Below are positions 8,378 through 17,081 of a stretch of 51,937 nt of DNA, in pieces. The translations under genes and the position numbers were made by a program. Position 1 is the stretch's first letter; each line of letters starts with the position of its first letter. Origin of the DNA: Rossellomorea vietnamensis NBRC 101237. GTDB lineage: Bacteria; Bacillota; Bacilli; Bacillales; Bacillaceae_B. The stretch spans positions 1-51,937 of the forward strand of contig NZ_BCVQ01000027.1 of the NCBI RefSeq assembly GCF_001591825.1, written 5' to 3'. Below the pieces are notes generated by a model that was not told where the DNA came from, made no database searches, and saw only the letters and a program-made list of their open reading frames with translations.

Positions 8378-9973
8378 ATGGGTACTTTATGGAGAAACGG
8401 CACCATCTATACAATGCAACACGAAGGACATCATGTGGAAGCGGTTTTTACAGAGAACGGTCTGATCAAAGGTTTAGGTACAGCGGAAGAATTAGAGCGG
8501 AAGTTCACGATTGATTCAGTAGTGGATTTAGAGAAAAAGATCATGTTCCCGGGATTTGTCGATAGTCACATGCATCTCATCGGTCACGGTGAGACGTTGA
8601 TGAGGCTTGATCTTTCCAGTATGAACAGCAAGCGTGAAGTGCTGGATGCCATCAAGGAAAAAGCCCAAGGCGTCGAAGAAGGAAAATGGATCATCGGGGA
8701 AGGCTGGAATGAGAATCTTTGGAGTGATGCAGCGGTCCTGACCAAGCAGGAAATCGATGCAGTCGTTCCGAACCATCCCGTGCTTCTAAAACGGATCTGC
8801 CGGCACGCCATGGTGGTGAATTCGCTTGCCTTCAAACATGCAGGCATCGACGAGAACACCCCGAATCCTGCAGGCGGCTTGATCGAACGAGATGATGAAG
8901 GCGGTTTAAATGGTTTATTAAAGGATAAGGCACAGGATCTGATGGTCGATGCCCTGCCTGCCATTTCCTCCGAGTATCTTGTCGAAGCCCTGACCAAAGG
9001 GATCGAAAGCTGCTGGGAGCATGGATTGGTCGGTGGACATACGGAGGACCTGAGCTATTACGGAAACTTCAAGAAAACATACAATGCGTTCCTTGAGGCC
9101 ATTAATGAAGGCAATAGGAAATTCAGGGCTCATCTTCTCGTCCATCATGAAGTGATTGAGGATTGGAAGGAAGGTGGCCATAAGTTCCTGAGCGGAAATG
9201 AATTCATTGAGTTCGGCGCCATGAAAATTTTCGCCGATGGTGCATTGGGTGGCAGGACGGCACTGTTAAGCTATCCGTACGCCGATGATCCAAGCACGAA
9301 TGGAGTCAGCATCCACACGAACGAGCGACTTCTTGAGCTTGTGAAAAAGGCAAGGAAGTATGAATTGCCGATTGCCGTCCATACGATCGGGGATCAGGCA
9401 TTTGAAAATGTCGTAGACAGCATCCTGGAGGCACCTAGCCTTCATGGCAGACGGGACCGGCTCATCCATGCCCAGATCCTCCGAAAAGAACTGATCGAGA
9501 AGATCAAAGGGCTGCCTCTCATCCTGGATATCCAACCGAGGTTTGTGGCATCGGATTTCCCGTGGGTCGTTGAACGACTCGGAAAAGAAAACATGAAGTA
9601 CAACTATGCGTGGAAAACGCTCCTTGACGAAGGCATCCCGTGTGCAGGCGGCTCGGATGCACCGATCGAACCGATCAATCCGCTTTGGGGAATCCATGCG
9701 GCGGTTACCCGTACGAATCCCCTGGACCCCGACAGGACCGTGTATCGTCCCGAAGAAAAACTGTCGATGTATGAAGCGATATCCCTTTTCACAAAGGGAA
9801 GCGCGTACGCCTGTCACCATGAGGAAGACCGAGGGGAGATCCGTGAAGGGTACACAGCAGACTTCACCGTCTTGGATATCGACCCGTTCAACGTCGATAC
9901 GGACCAAATACTTGGCAAAGTCGTCGATATGACGATCGTCGACGAGACCATCGTCTATAAAAAAAATAAATAA
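8378..9973 (+). CDS. ytcJ: Amidohydrolase family 3 protein (YtcJ-like)
   Basis: A 531-residue cytoplasmic metal-dependent hydrolase of the amidohydrolase superfamily. The metal motif HMH (H64, H66 in FVDSHMHLIGHG) follows the short N-terminal beta-sandwich part. Further typical elements are the FADGALGGRTA stretch, HTIGDQA with a metal histidine, and GGSDAPIEP with the catalytic aspartate near residue 428. The family includes N-substituted formamide deformylase and many enzymes of unknown substrate, so no precise reaction is claimed. The start ATG has AAGGAA upstream. It is followed by an unusual inverted repeat that may serve as its terminator. Confidence 0.85.
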   Translation: MGTLWRNGTIYTMQHEGHHVEAVFTENGLIKGLGTAEELERKFTIDSVVDLEKKIMFPGFVDSHMHLIGHGETLMRLDLSSMNSKREVLDAIKEKAQGVEEGKWIIGEGWNENLWSDAAVLTKQEIDAVVPNHPVLLKRICRHAMVVNSLAFKHAGIDENTPNPAGGLIERDDEGGLNGLLKDKAQDLMVDALPAISSEYLVEALTKGIESCWEHGLVGGHTEDLSYYGNFKKTYNAFLEAINEGNRKFRAHLLVHHEVIEDWKEGGHKFLSGNEFIEFGAMKIFADGALGGRTALLSYPYADDPSTNGVSIHTNERLLELVKKARKYELPIAVHTIGDQAFENVVDSILEAPSLHGRRDRLIHAQILRKELIEKIKGLPLILDIQPRFVASDFPWVVERLGKENMKYNYAWKTLLDEGIPCAGGSDAPIEPINPLWGIHAAVTRTNPLDPDRTVYRPEEKLSMYEAISLFTKGSAYACHHEEDRGEIREGYTADFTVLDIDPFNVDTDQILGKVVDMTIVDETIVYKKNK

Positions 9974-9976
9974 TCA

Positions 9977-10005
9977 TTGCCCCCAAAACTTTTCACCGAT
10001 ATAAT
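9977..10005 (+). promoter_or_regulatory. Sigma-A promoter of rarD
   Basis: TTGCCC (9977-9982), 17-nt spacer, TATAAT (10000-10005). The start point would be near 10012, inside the loop of the surrounding inverted repeat. Confidence 0.65.
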
Positions 10006-10046
10006 GGAGATATTTCGGAAATAGAAATAGTTTTGGGGGTGTTTTT
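9980..10046 (+). terminator. Inverted repeat that may end ytcJ and mask the rarD ribosome site
   Basis: CCCCCAAAACT (9980-9990) is perfectly complementary to AGTTTTGGGGG (10029-10039). The right arm contains the rarD ribosome binding site GGGGGTG and is followed by GTTTTT. In a read-through transcript from ytcJ it could act as a weak terminator and hide the ribosome site. A transcript from the promoter in the loop lacks the left arm. Confidence 0.5.
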
Positions 10047-10961
10047 ATGAAGCAAGATCAAGCCGGGATCCTGTATACGGCATTTTCATACTTATTATGG
10101 GGGATACTGCCGATTTATTGGAAATGGGTCAATCATGTGTCGGCGGATGAAATCCTTGCCAACCGCATCTTTTGGTCGTTCTGGTTCATGCTTCTATTCT
10201 TGTTCGTCAGCAAGCGTTGGAAGGAATTCACCAACTATCTGAAAACATCTCTCACCAAAAAGAAGCAGTTATTCGCTTTGCTGCTTGCTTCACTGTTGAT
10301 CAGTACGAACTGGTTTATCTACATATGGGCCGTGAATACGAATCAGATGGTGGAAGCAAGCCTGGGTTACTATATCAATCCATTGGTCAGCGTGCTGCTT
10401 GGCGTATTCATCCTGAAGGAAAGCCTGTCGAAGGCACAGGTCATCTCCTTTGGATTAGCCGCCATCGGGGTGCTGATCCTGACTCTTTCATACGGGGAAT
10501 TTCCCTGGATTGCCATCGGACTCGCTTTCTCATTCGGCCTATACGGATTAGCCAAAAAGCTCATCCAGGTGGAATCATCCATCGGCCTTACACTCGAAAC
10601 GATGACCATCGCACCAATATCTCTGATCTACCTTGGCTACATGTGGCAAGAAGGAACCCTTTCCCTCTTTCACGTTTCAGTAGGGACGGACCTTCTACTG
10701 ATGGGAGCCGGGGCAGCGACAGCGATTCCATTATTGTTTTTCTCAAAGGGTGCCCAGCAGATCCCGCTGTACATGGTCGGATTTCTGCAGTATATCGCCC
10801 CGACGATCACATTGATACTCGGTATATTCATGTATCATGAAGAGTTTTCTGTTACCCATCTCGTTTCGTTCATGTTCATCTGGCTCGCCTTGACGGTCTT
10901 CACCGCATCGCGTGTACAGTATGCGAGGAAACGCAGACGGGATGCCAGATTGTCGGCATGA
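10047..10961 (+). CDS. rarD: EamA-family transporter, RarD type
   Basis: A 304-residue integral membrane protein with about ten hydrophobic segments forming two EamA halves. It has typical RarD features: an early WGILPIYWKW stretch (about residues 19-28), NWFIYIWAVN and the SLGYYINPLVSVLLG segment. RarD proteins are drug/metabolite-superfamily permeases with unsettled substrates; the name comes from E. coli chloramphenicol sensitivity. The basic C-terminal tail (ARKRRRDAR) is probably cytoplasmic. The ATG is 8 nt after GGGGG. Confidence 0.88.
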   Translation: MKQDQAGILYTAFSYLLWGILPIYWKWVNHVSADEILANRIFWSFWFMLLFLFVSKRWKEFTNYLKTSLTKKKQLFALLLASLLISTNWFIYIWAVNTNQMVEASLGYYINPLVSVLLGVFILKESLSKAQVISFGLAAIGVLILTLSYGEFPWIAIGLAFSFGLYGLAKKLIQVESSIGLTLETMTIAPISLIYLGYMWQEGTLSLFHVSVGTDLLLMGAGAATAIPLLFFSKGAQQIPLYMVGFLQYIAPTITLILGIFMYHEEFSVTHLVSFMFIWLALTVFTASRVQYARKRRRDARLSA

Positions 10962-10963
10962 TG

Positions 10964-10998
10964 AAAAACGCTCCAGTCATTTTGACTGGAGCGTTTTT
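10964..10998. terminator. Bidirectional terminator between rarD and nadK
   Basis: A perfect 16-bp stem (10964-10979 with 10983-10998) beginning with five A and ending with five T, so it serves both convergent genes. Confidence 0.92.
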
Positions 10999-11049
10999 GT
11001 GTGAAATTTAGTTAGTATTGTAAAACACCATTTTCAGAACCCATTCAAC

Positions 11050-11850
11050 CTACAAAAACGAACGCTTCACTTTTTCCCAGAACGAGTTATCCTTCAATTT
11101 TACCGTTTTAATGACTTTGTCACTCAGTTTCGCTTCGACTTTTTCCACGTGCTGAATGCTTAATGCTTCATTGTCCATTCCCATGGCAGGGTAGTCGTTT
11201 CCGTCCTGGACGATCTTCAGTACGAGTCGGCGCTGGCCGCTCACGATGAAGGAGGATCCGAGTGTACGGTAGCGGTTGTTATTCAGGGAAGCCATTTCGC
11301 TCACCTGGATGCAAGGGAGCATGGGATCGACGACGGCGCCGTTGACGGATTTGTTATAAGCGGTGCTACCCGTCGGAGTCGCGAAGATCATGCCGTCGCC
11401 CCGGAATGTTTCGAAATGTTTGTCGTCGATGAAGACGTCCATGACGAAGGTTTTGATGATGCCGGAGCGGATGCTGAATTCATTCAGGCAGTGAAAGGAC
11501 GTCTGATTGTCGACGGTCACTTCGATGGTCGGGTATTTACGTACTTCGATCTGCTCGGTTGTCATGGCTTCGATCATCTTGGATGTGTCATCAATATGGA
11601 AGTCACAGTACATGCTCAGCGTGCCGCCGGTTGAAATACCTGCATACAGGCAGTCCTCCCTGAAGCCGGTTTGCCGGACGGCCTGAAGGAATGTTCCGTC
11701 GCCTCCGATGCTGACGATGATATTCGCGTTCTTCGAAGATTCTACTATATTGAAGTCATATCGCCTTGCCAGTTCATATAATTGATCAAGTTTGGCCTGC
11801 ATTCCTTCTTGATGAAGGGCATAGAAAAAGATATTTCGACGGTTATTCAT
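11050..11850 (-). CDS. nadK: NAD kinase 2
   Basis: This enzyme phosphorylates NAD to NADP. The 266-residue protein has the family motif GGDGTFL at 49-55 (catalytic D51) and the second conserved NE pair at N123-E124. Size matches the Bacillus YtdI/NadK2 paralogue rather than the larger Gram-negative enzymes. The start is set by GGGAGG on the minus strand, about 7 nt before the ATG. It is divergent from sppA across 150 bp that must hold both promoters. Confidence 0.92.
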   Translation of the reverse strand: MNNRRNIFFYALHQEGMQAKLDQLYELARRYDFNIVESSKNANIIVSIGGDGTFLQAVRQTGFREDCLYAGISTGGTLSMYCDFHIDDTSKMIEAMTTEQIEVRKYPTIEVTVDNQTSFHCLNEFSIRSGIIKTFVMDVFIDDKHFETFRGDGMIFATPTGSTAYNKSVNGAVVDPMLPCIQVSEMASLNNNRYRTLGSSFIVSGQRRLVLKIVQDGNDYPAMGMDNEALSIQHVEKVEAKLSDKVIKTVKLKDNSFWEKVKRSFL

Positions 11851-12000
11851 CGTATGTACCTCCCAGGATAAAAGATAATTTTTCCCATTTACATGAAATT
11901 TTGCTAGAATCTAACTTAGTGAATATTCTATCATGTTTCCCCATGAGAATGATATTCATATCCTTACATAAGATAGGGTAAACGAGGGAGGAATATACAG

Positions 12001-13011
12001 ATGAATGCAAAAAGGTGGACGGCATTAGGAATCGCTGGCGCATTATTCTTTGTTTCGGTAATCGTCAACTTTGCGACCTCTGCTGTGACAAGTGATGTTA
12101 ATCAAGCATTTGAAGACATGTTCGGAGGGACGGACAATCCATTCTCCGAGGAAATCATCGATGAAGGGAATGCGAATAAACGGATCGCGGTCCTTGAAGT
12201 GGAAGGTGTCATCCAGGATACAGGTGGTGCAAGTTCCTTATTCGAAAGCCCGGGCTATAACCACGAGCTCTTTATGGATAAGCTTGATGCCGTTGAAAAA
12301 GACAAATCAGTCAAAGGGATCATTTTAAAAGTGAATTCTCCAGGCGGCGGTGTAGTGGAAAGTGCACAGATCCACTCGAAGCTAGTTGAAATCATGGAAA
12401 AAACGAAGAAGCCAATCTATGTATCGATGGGCGGTACGGCGGCATCCGGAGGCTACTACATATCAGCACCGGCTACAAAAATCTTCGCCAGCAAAGAAAC
12501 GCTCACGGGTTCACTCGGGGTTATCATGCACAGCATCAACTACTCGGAACTTGCTGAGAAATACGGCGTCGATTTTGTCACGATCAAGAGTGGGCCGTAT
12601 AAGGACATTATGAGTCCGACCCGTAAAATGACCGATGAAGAACGGAAGATCATTCAATCCATGATCGATAATTCGTATGAAGGTTTCGTGGATGTCATCG
12701 CTAAAGGCCGTGATATGTCTGAAGCGGAAGTGAAGAAGATTGCCGACGGACGTGTCTACGATGGAATCCAGGCGAAGGAAGTCAATCTGATTGATGAATT
12801 CGGCTATGTGGAAGATACGATTGCCGCGATGAAGAAGGATTATAAATTGAAAGATGCACAAGTATTTGAATACACGGCGGGCGATCCTTTCTCCGAATTC
12901 TTCAGTATGGGTGCAAAGAAAATGATGGGTCAGGATATGGAAGCGGCGGCACTGATGAAGCTTCTATCAAACCCGGGCTCTCCACGATTGATGTATCTCT
13001 ATTCTGAATAA
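12001..13011 (+). CDS. sppA: Signal peptide peptidase SppA
   Basis: A membrane-bound serine protease that degrades cleaved signal peptides; in B. subtilis it is also linked to lantibiotic protection. The 336-residue protein has one N-terminal membrane segment (about 7-27) and a ClpP-like fold. The nucleophile S149 lies in GTAASGG and the general base K201 in [10 protein letters not shown], the same spacing as the Ser-Lys dyad described for B. subtilis SppA. AGGGAGGAA precedes the ATG. It is followed 14 nt later by yteJ, with which it is probably co-transcribed. Confidence 0.95.
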   Translation: MNAKRWTALGIAGALFFVSVIVNFATSAVTSDVNQAFEDMFGGTDNPFSEEIIDEGNANKRIAVLEVEGVIQDTGGASSLFESPGYNHELFMDKLDAVEKDKSVKGIILKVNSPGGGVVESAQIHSKLVEIMEKTKKPIYVSMGGTAASGGYYISAPATKIFASKETLTGSLGVIMHSINYSELAEKYGVDFVTIKSGPYKDIMSPTRKMTDEERKIIQSMIDNSYEGFVDVIAKGRDMSEAEVKKIADGRVYDGIQAKEVNLIDEFGYVEDTIAAMKKDYKLKDAQVFEYTAGDPFSEFFSMGAKKMMGQDMEAAALMKLLSNPGSPRLMYLYSE

Positions 13012-13025
13012 GGAAGGTGAATGAA

Positions 13026-13556
13026 GTGAGTGATCGCTATGAACATAATGAAACACGGGAGCATATCGAAGTCCAATCATCTTCTCCTGACTTTTCAAAG
13101 ACCATCCCCCACGACGGATATTATTTGGCGGGATTCTGGATCCGATTCTGGGCGTATCTGGTCGATCTGATCGTCATCGGCAGCATCACGCGGCTGATCG
13201 TGAATCCAATCTTTAAACTATTGGACATTTCCTTATCCGACGGCTCGATGTTTGCCCCAATCTCAATTCTGACGAGCATCGTTTTTTACGGATACTTTAT
13301 CCTGATGACGAAATACTTCAGCCAGACCATCGGCAAAATGGTATTCGGCATCCGGGTCATCGAGTTGAAGGGCACGAAGCCATCATGGGGAACCATCCTC
13401 TTCAGGGAACTGATCGGCCGGTTCATCTCGACGACCATCTTTATTTTATATGTGGTGGTGGCATTTACCCATAAGAAACAAGGGATCCATGATCTGTTTG
13501 CGGACACGACAGTGGTTCAGGAAAAGAAGAAGCTGGAATTTACTCCGGCTGTGTGA
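13026..13556 (+). CDS. yteJ: RDD-family membrane protein YteJ
   Basis: A 176-residue membrane protein with the RDD domain: R and D residues in the first segment (FWIRFWAYLVDLIVIG, about residues 38-53), then two or three more hydrophobic segments and a late VVAFTHKKQGIHDLFADT motif. I chose GTG 13026 because GGAAGGTG (13012-13019) is correctly spaced for it; the GTG at 13017 overlaps the ribosome site. It follows sppA as in B. subtilis, where YteJ is reported to modulate SppA activity, so the two probably form one complex. Confidence 0.85.
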   Translation: MSDRYEHNETREHIEVQSSSPDFSKTIPHDGYYLAGFWIRFWAYLVDLIVIGSITRLIVNPIFKLLDISLSDGSMFAPISILTSIVFYGYFILMTKYFSQTIGKMVFGIRVIELKGTKPSWGTILFRELIGRFISTTIFILYVVVAFTHKKQGIHDLFADTTVVQEKKKLEFTPAV

Positions 13557-13567
13557 GGAAGAGAAGC

Positions 13568-13598
13568 AAACCTGCTGATGTGGCGGGTTTGTTTTTTT
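13568..13598 (+). terminator. Terminator of sppA-yteJ
   Basis: An 8-bp stem (13568-13575 with 13583-13590) followed by a seven-T run. Confidence 0.85.
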
Positions 13599-13624
13599 GT
13601 GTTTTAATTACATTTTATAGAAAA

Positions 13625-13735
13625 TAACGCTATGACCTGATGAAATGACGCAATTATAAAAATTGTGACGTAATCTCCCGGGAAATGACGCAATAAGTCA
13701 AAAAATGACGCAATCACCACCCGAAAGGACGCAAT
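13625..13735 (+). repeat. 20-bp-periodic array, core TGACGCAAT (array A)
   Basis: Core copies start at 13646, 13666, 13686, 13706 and 13727, with a weaker one at 13625. Three are exact TGACGCAAT, one is TGACGTAAT and one is GGACGCAAT. Starts are 20, 20, 20 and 21 bp apart. The bases before each core are often AAA; the other spacer bases differ. The array lies between the yteJ terminator and ytfI. The rest of the gap to 13843 shows no gene. Confidence 0.9.
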
Positions 13736-13843
13736 CCCCATTCAGGACCCATCCTCAAGAGCCGATTCCCCCCACATTTTCATCTCACCGGAGTTTATTT
13801 TCCCCAACAAAGGCCATAATAAGAGGTTGAAGGGTGTGAATTT

Positions 13844-14554
13844 ATGAGCTGGTGGATCTGGACGTTAATCATTATTGCGGCACTTTTTATTTTTCTATTA
13901 TTCACTCTTATTATCACGAAGCTGACCATCACAATCTCCTTGTACCATGGAAATGACAATGATCATTTCAAGGTGAAGCTGAGGGCGTGGTTAGGTCTGA
14001 TCAAATATACGATCGACATACCCCTCGTGAAGCTTGATGACGACGGTCCGAATGTTGTGGTCGAACAGGAAACGAAAAAAGGGAAGGAGAGCGATCCTTC
14101 CAAGAAAAAGGCTTCCAAAAAGAAGATCACGCCTCACGATTTCATTGCGAGTTTACATGATACAAAGGAAATCGTCATCCACGTCCAGTCCATGCACCGG
14201 ATCATCCGTGGGTTTCTTAAAAAAGTCAAAATGGATCAGGTCGAGTGGAAGACTTTATTCGGGACAGGGGATGCGGCATCGACGGGGACGCTGACTGGTG
14301 CGATTTGGGGAATGAAGGGGAGTATCATAGGCATCCTGAGTGGGTATATACGCCTTCAATCTATGCCTGTCATCGAGGTGACCCCGACTTTTCAGCATGC
14401 AGTGATCCAAACGCAATTTTCATGTATTATCCAGTTTCGCATAGGGAATGCTATCCTAGTAGGTTTCAAGATACTTCGGTACTGGAGAGGCGGTATGGCT
14501 AAGTTCAAGACAAAGCCCCTTTCCACCATTTCTGGAGAAAAACATTCAGTTTAA
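13844..14554 (+). CDS. ytfI: DUF2953 membrane protein YtfI
   Basis: A 236-residue protein with one strong N-terminal membrane segment (about residues 3-26, WWIWTLIIIAALFIF onward), then a soluble part with a lysine-rich linker (about 75-100, KKASKKK). This fits the DUF2953 family. In Bacillus it sits directly upstream of the sporulation gene ytfJ, here 15 nt away, so they are probably co-transcribed, perhaps in the forespore. The molecular function is unknown. A typical N-terminal GWWIW-like start and the upstream GAAGGGTGTG support ATG 13844. Confidence 0.8.
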   Translation: MSWWIWTLIIIAALFIFLLFTLIITKLTITISLYHGNDNDHFKVKLRAWLGLIKYTIDIPLVKLDDDGPNVVVEQETKKGKESDPSKKKASKKKITPHDFIASLHDTKEIVIHVQSMHRIIRGFLKKVKMDQVEWKTLFGTGDAASTGTLTGAIWGMKGSIIGILSGYIRLQSMPVIEVTPTFQHAVIQTQFSCIIQFRIGNAILVGFKILRYWRGGMAKFKTKPLSTISGEKHSV

Positions 14555-14569
14555 CTAGGAGGTCTTCAT

Positions 14570-15046
14570 ATGTCAGAACATCCGATTGAAGGTCTGATGA
14601 CCACGGCAATGGAAAATTTAAAAGAAATGATCGATGTGAATACGATCATCGGTGATCCCGTTGAAACACCCGATGGAAGTGTCATCCTTACCGTTTCAAA
14701 GGTAGGCTTTGGGTTTGCTGCAGGTGGTAGTGAGTTCATCATCGACAGTAAGGGGAAAGACGACAGCGGTAAAGGCGGAGAAGGCGGCGGTGACAAGTCA
14801 TCCCCTAAGCAGCAGCCGTTTGGCGGAGGTAGCGGGGGCGGTGTCTCCATTACACCGATCGCATTTTTGATCGTCAGTTCGAAAGGGATCAAGATGCTTC
14901 ATTTAGATGAAAGCACTCACCTGATCGATCGCCTGCTGGACCTTGCTCCTGGTGCCATCGAAAAGATTCAGGGCATGATGAAAAAGGACGGCAATAAAGG
15001 GGATCAGAACGGACAGCACAATCAAAATCATAAGATGGAGCTGTAA
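14570..15046 (+). CDS. ytfJ: Sporulation protein YtfJ (GerW family)
   Basis: A 158-residue protein of the GerW/YtfJ family, made in the forespore and required in B. subtilis for normal germination. Features are the conserved N-terminal [15 protein letters not shown], the [12 protein letters not shown] stretch, a Gly/Lys-rich low-complexity segment (about 70-90), and the hydrophobic [12 protein letters not shown] motif (about 98-109). CTAGGAGGT sets the start. It follows ytfI by 15 nt and ends at a strong terminator. Confidence 0.92.
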   Translation: MSEHPIEGLMTTAMENLKEMIDVNTIIGDPVETPDGSVILTVSKVGFGFAAGGSEFIIDSKGKDDSGKGGEGGGDKSSPKQQPFGGGSGGGVSITPIAFLIVSSKGIKMLHLDESTHLIDRLLDLAPGAIEKIQGMMKKDGNKGDQNGQHNQNHKMEL

Positions 15047-15054
15047 ATGATCGT

Positions 15055-15089
15055 GAGCTTACTCGACTGAGTGAGCTCATCTTTTTTTT
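15055..15089 (+). terminator. Terminator of ytfI-ytfJ
   Basis: A 10-bp stem with one G-T pair (15055-15064 with 15069-15078), loop GACT, and then a run of eight T. Confidence 0.9.
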
Positions 15090-15107
15090 GAAAAGGACCC
15101 CTATGAT

Positions 15108-15137
15108 TTGCTTTCCCCCTCCCTTTTTCTGTACTAT
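15108..15137 (+). promoter_or_regulatory. Sigma-A promoter candidate of tpx
   Basis: TTGCTT (15108-15113), 18-nt spacer, TACTAT (15132-15137). Both boxes are imperfect but well placed for a 30-nt leader. Confidence 0.45.
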
Positions 15138-15174
15138 GAAAGGGTACATACTATTCATAGAGGAGGAACAAATA

Positions 15175-15675
15175 ATGGCAAATATCACGTTTAAGAATAA
15201 CCCTGTCACTCTATTAGGTAATGAGGTTAAAGTAGGCGACAAAGCTCCCAACTTCACAGTATTAGCTAATGATCTATCGGAAGTCACACTGAATGATTCC
15301 AAGGGCAAAGTACGTCTGATCAGTGTCGTTCCTTCCATCGATACAGGTGTTTGTGATGCACAGACACGCAAGTTCAATGAAGAAGCAACGAAATTTGATA
15401 ATGTTGAAGTATTGACGATTTCAGTGGACCTTCCATTCGCACAAAAACGCTGGTGCGGAGCGAACGGAATCGAAAATGTCCAAACCCTTTCCGATCACCG
15501 CGATCTTTCTTTCGGTGAAGCATTCGGCGTGCACATCCAGGAACTTCGTCTTCTGGCACGTGCTGTATTCGTTGTAAACAGCAATGATGAAGTAACGTAT
15601 GTGGAATATGTAAGCGAAGCGACTGACCATCCGGATTATGACGCTGCCGTAGAAGCAGTGAAAAACGCGAAGTAA
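15175..15675 (+). CDS. tpx: Thiol peroxidase (atypical 2-Cys peroxiredoxin)
   Basis: Tpx reduces hydrogen and alkyl peroxides with electrons from thioredoxin. The 166-residue cytoplasmic protein has the peroxidatic cysteine C60 (DTGVCDAQT) and the resolving cysteine C94 (KRWCGANG), the Tpx spacing of 34 residues. Length equals the family norm (about 167). I chose ATG 175 nt into the 15000s (15175) because GAGGAGGAAC precedes it and the N-terminus matches the family; the longer frame from 15088 runs through the promoter. Confidence 0.96.
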   Translation: MANITFKNNPVTLLGNEVKVGDKAPNFTVLANDLSEVTLNDSKGKVRLISVVPSIDTGVCDAQTRKFNEEATKFDNVEVLTISVDLPFAQKRWCGANGIENVQTLSDHRDLSFGEAFGVHIQELRLLARAVFVVNSNDEVTYVEYVSEATDHPDYDAAVEAVKNAK

Positions 15676-15703
15676 TCCGTCCAACCAGAATATTCTTTAA
15701 GAC

Positions 15704-15742
15704 ATGCTGACCTGACTTTCTCATGGTCAGCATTGTTTTTTT
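15704..15742 (+). terminator. Terminator of tpx
   Basis: A perfect 9-bp stem (15704-15712 with 15725-15733) followed by a T-rich run. Confidence 0.88.
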
Positions 15743-15798
15743 TACAAACGTCCCCGACAAAGGTAAAATAGATGAATGAAATTGTGATAAAGGAATGA

Positions 15799-16791
15799 AT
15801 GCCCATGATAAATTCGCCAGTCGAATCATTATTTGGAATAATCGATGAAACGGCCACCCTGCTGAAGGATGAACTTGCCTGCAGTTATTTAGAAGCCGTT
15901 GCGGAAACGGTGGAGAACCTGTTTCAGGGGGACGTCCTCCAGGAAGAAGTCAGTGAACTGACCAAGAAGCGTCTGAACAAAAAATATGACGAAGCAAACG
16001 TTTCTCAACTTGAGAATGAAAATATCCGTAAAGCGTTCCAATTCGCTATTTTAAAAGGAATGAAGGAAAACGTACAGCCGAATCATCAAATGACGCCGGA
16101 CTCACTTGGACTATTCATCAGCTACCTGGTGAATAAATTCACGGCGGGCATGAATAAGCTGACCGTCCTTGACCCTGCGATCGGAACGGGGAATCTCCTG
16201 ACGACGGTGTTGAACCAGATGCCGGGTAAAGAAACCCAGTCCATCGGTGTCGAAATCGATGAAGTGCTCATCAAACTTGCCTACGTGGGAGCCGATCTTC
16301 AGAAGCATCCACTGCAGCTTTTTAACCAGGATTCATTGGAGCCGTTGTTCATCGATCCCGTCGACCTTGTCCTGTGTGACCTGCCAATTGGGTATTACCC
16401 GAACGACCTGCGCGCCCAGGATTATGAGCTGAAAGCGGATGAAGGCCACTCGTATGCCCATCATCTCTTCATCGAACAAAGCCTGAAGCATACGAAAGAT
16501 GGCGGATACCTGTTCTTCATCGTGCCAAACGGCCTTTTCGAATCGCCGCATAGCGCACAGCTTCAAGGATATCTGAAAGAGAAAGCCGACATCCAGGGCT
16601 TCCTGCAGCTGCCACTTTCACTGTTTAAAAATAAAAACTCGGCGAAGAGCATCCTGATCCTTCAAAAGAAAAAAGAAGGAATCAAGCCTCCTAAAGAGGT
16701 ATTGCTTGCTCAACTGCCAAGCCTATCGAATCAGAGAGCCCTTCAGGATATCCTGTCGAAGATTGATCAGTGGTTGGTACAGAATAAATAA
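15799..16791 (+). CDS. ytxK: Class I SAM-dependent DNA methyltransferase-like protein YtxK
   Basis: A 330-residue protein with the fold of N6-adenine DNA methyltransferases. The SAM-binding motif I is DPAIGTGNLL (125-134) and motif IV is DLPIGYY (194-200), a departure from the canonical NPPY/DPPY in which Leu replaces the first Pro. Helical N-terminal part, no target-recognition domain and no restriction partner nearby, so it is probably a housekeeping methyltransferase-like protein rather than part of an R-M system. ATG 15805 is an alternative start; AAAGGA (15789-15794) lies between the normal distances for both. It sits before ackA as in B. subtilis. Confidence 0.85.
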   Translation: MPMINSPVESLFGIIDETATLLKDELACSYLEAVAETVENLFQGDVLQEEVSELTKKRLNKKYDEANVSQLENENIRKAFQFAILKGMKENVQPNHQMTPDSLGLFISYLVNKFTAGMNKLTVLDPAIGTGNLLTTVLNQMPGKETQSIGVEIDEVLIKLAYVGADLQKHPLQLFNQDSLEPLFIDPVDLVLCDLPIGYYPNDLRAQDYELKADEGHSYAHHLFIEQSLKHTKDGGYLFFIVPNGLFESPHSAQLQGYLKEKADIQGFLQLPLSLFKNKNSAKSILILQKKKEGIKPPKEVLLAQLPSLSNQRALQDILSKIDQWLVQNK

Positions 16792-16817
16792 AGACTGCCT
16801 TTTGGCGGTCTTTTATT
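16791..16817 (+). terminator. Terminator of ytxK
   Basis: A 9-bp stem with one G-T pair (16791-16799 with 16804-16812), loop TTTT, T-rich tail. The next 120 bp (16820-16940) hold nothing I recognise. Confidence 0.82.
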
Positions 16818-16941
16818 TTTGGCGTTTTATTGAATGGGTGTTCGGGGTATGCAGGGAGTGAGGAGTTTATCGATGGTTTTTCAGTTTATCAACCGTTCCT
16901 TCAGGGAGTATTCGCATTTTTGTGAAAACATTTAATTTAAC

Positions 16942-16956
16942 ATGAAAACGATGTCA
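16942..16956. promoter_or_regulatory. CcpA-binding cre box of ackA
   Basis: ATGAAAACGATGTCA fits the cre consensus WTGNAANCGNWNNCW at every position. Its centre (16949) is about 57 bp before the inferred start point near 17006, the position from which CcpA activates ackA in B. subtilis. Activation of acetate overflow in glucose is the likely role. Confidence 0.85.
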
Positions 16957-16970
16957 TTTCAAGCTTTTTC

Positions 16971-16999
16971 TTGAAATAGGGTGGAGTCAGTGATTTAAT
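16971..16999 (+). promoter_or_regulatory. Sigma-A promoter of ackA
   Basis: TTGAAA (16971-16976), 17-nt spacer, TTTAAT (16994-16999) with an extended TGA just before the -10 box. Confidence 0.8.
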
Positions 17000-17081
17000 G
17001 GGGAATTGAGAGATAAAAAACGATTCAATGAACAGAATAATGGTAGAGTCGATAGATCGAAAACAAAAGGAGCGATACAAC

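Noticed and set aside
9266..9907. 213-codon minus-strand open frame
   Set aside because: Entirely antisense to the amidohydrolase gene, no ribosome site, and no recognisable protein features.
13646..13735. CRISPR array at the 20-bp repeats
   Set aside because: Repeats are only about 9-12 nt and spacers 8-11 nt, far below CRISPR sizes, and there are no cas genes.
15799..16791. Restriction-modification system around ytxK
   Set aside because: No endonuclease or specificity gene nearby, and the gene is a conserved member of this chromosomal neighbourhood.
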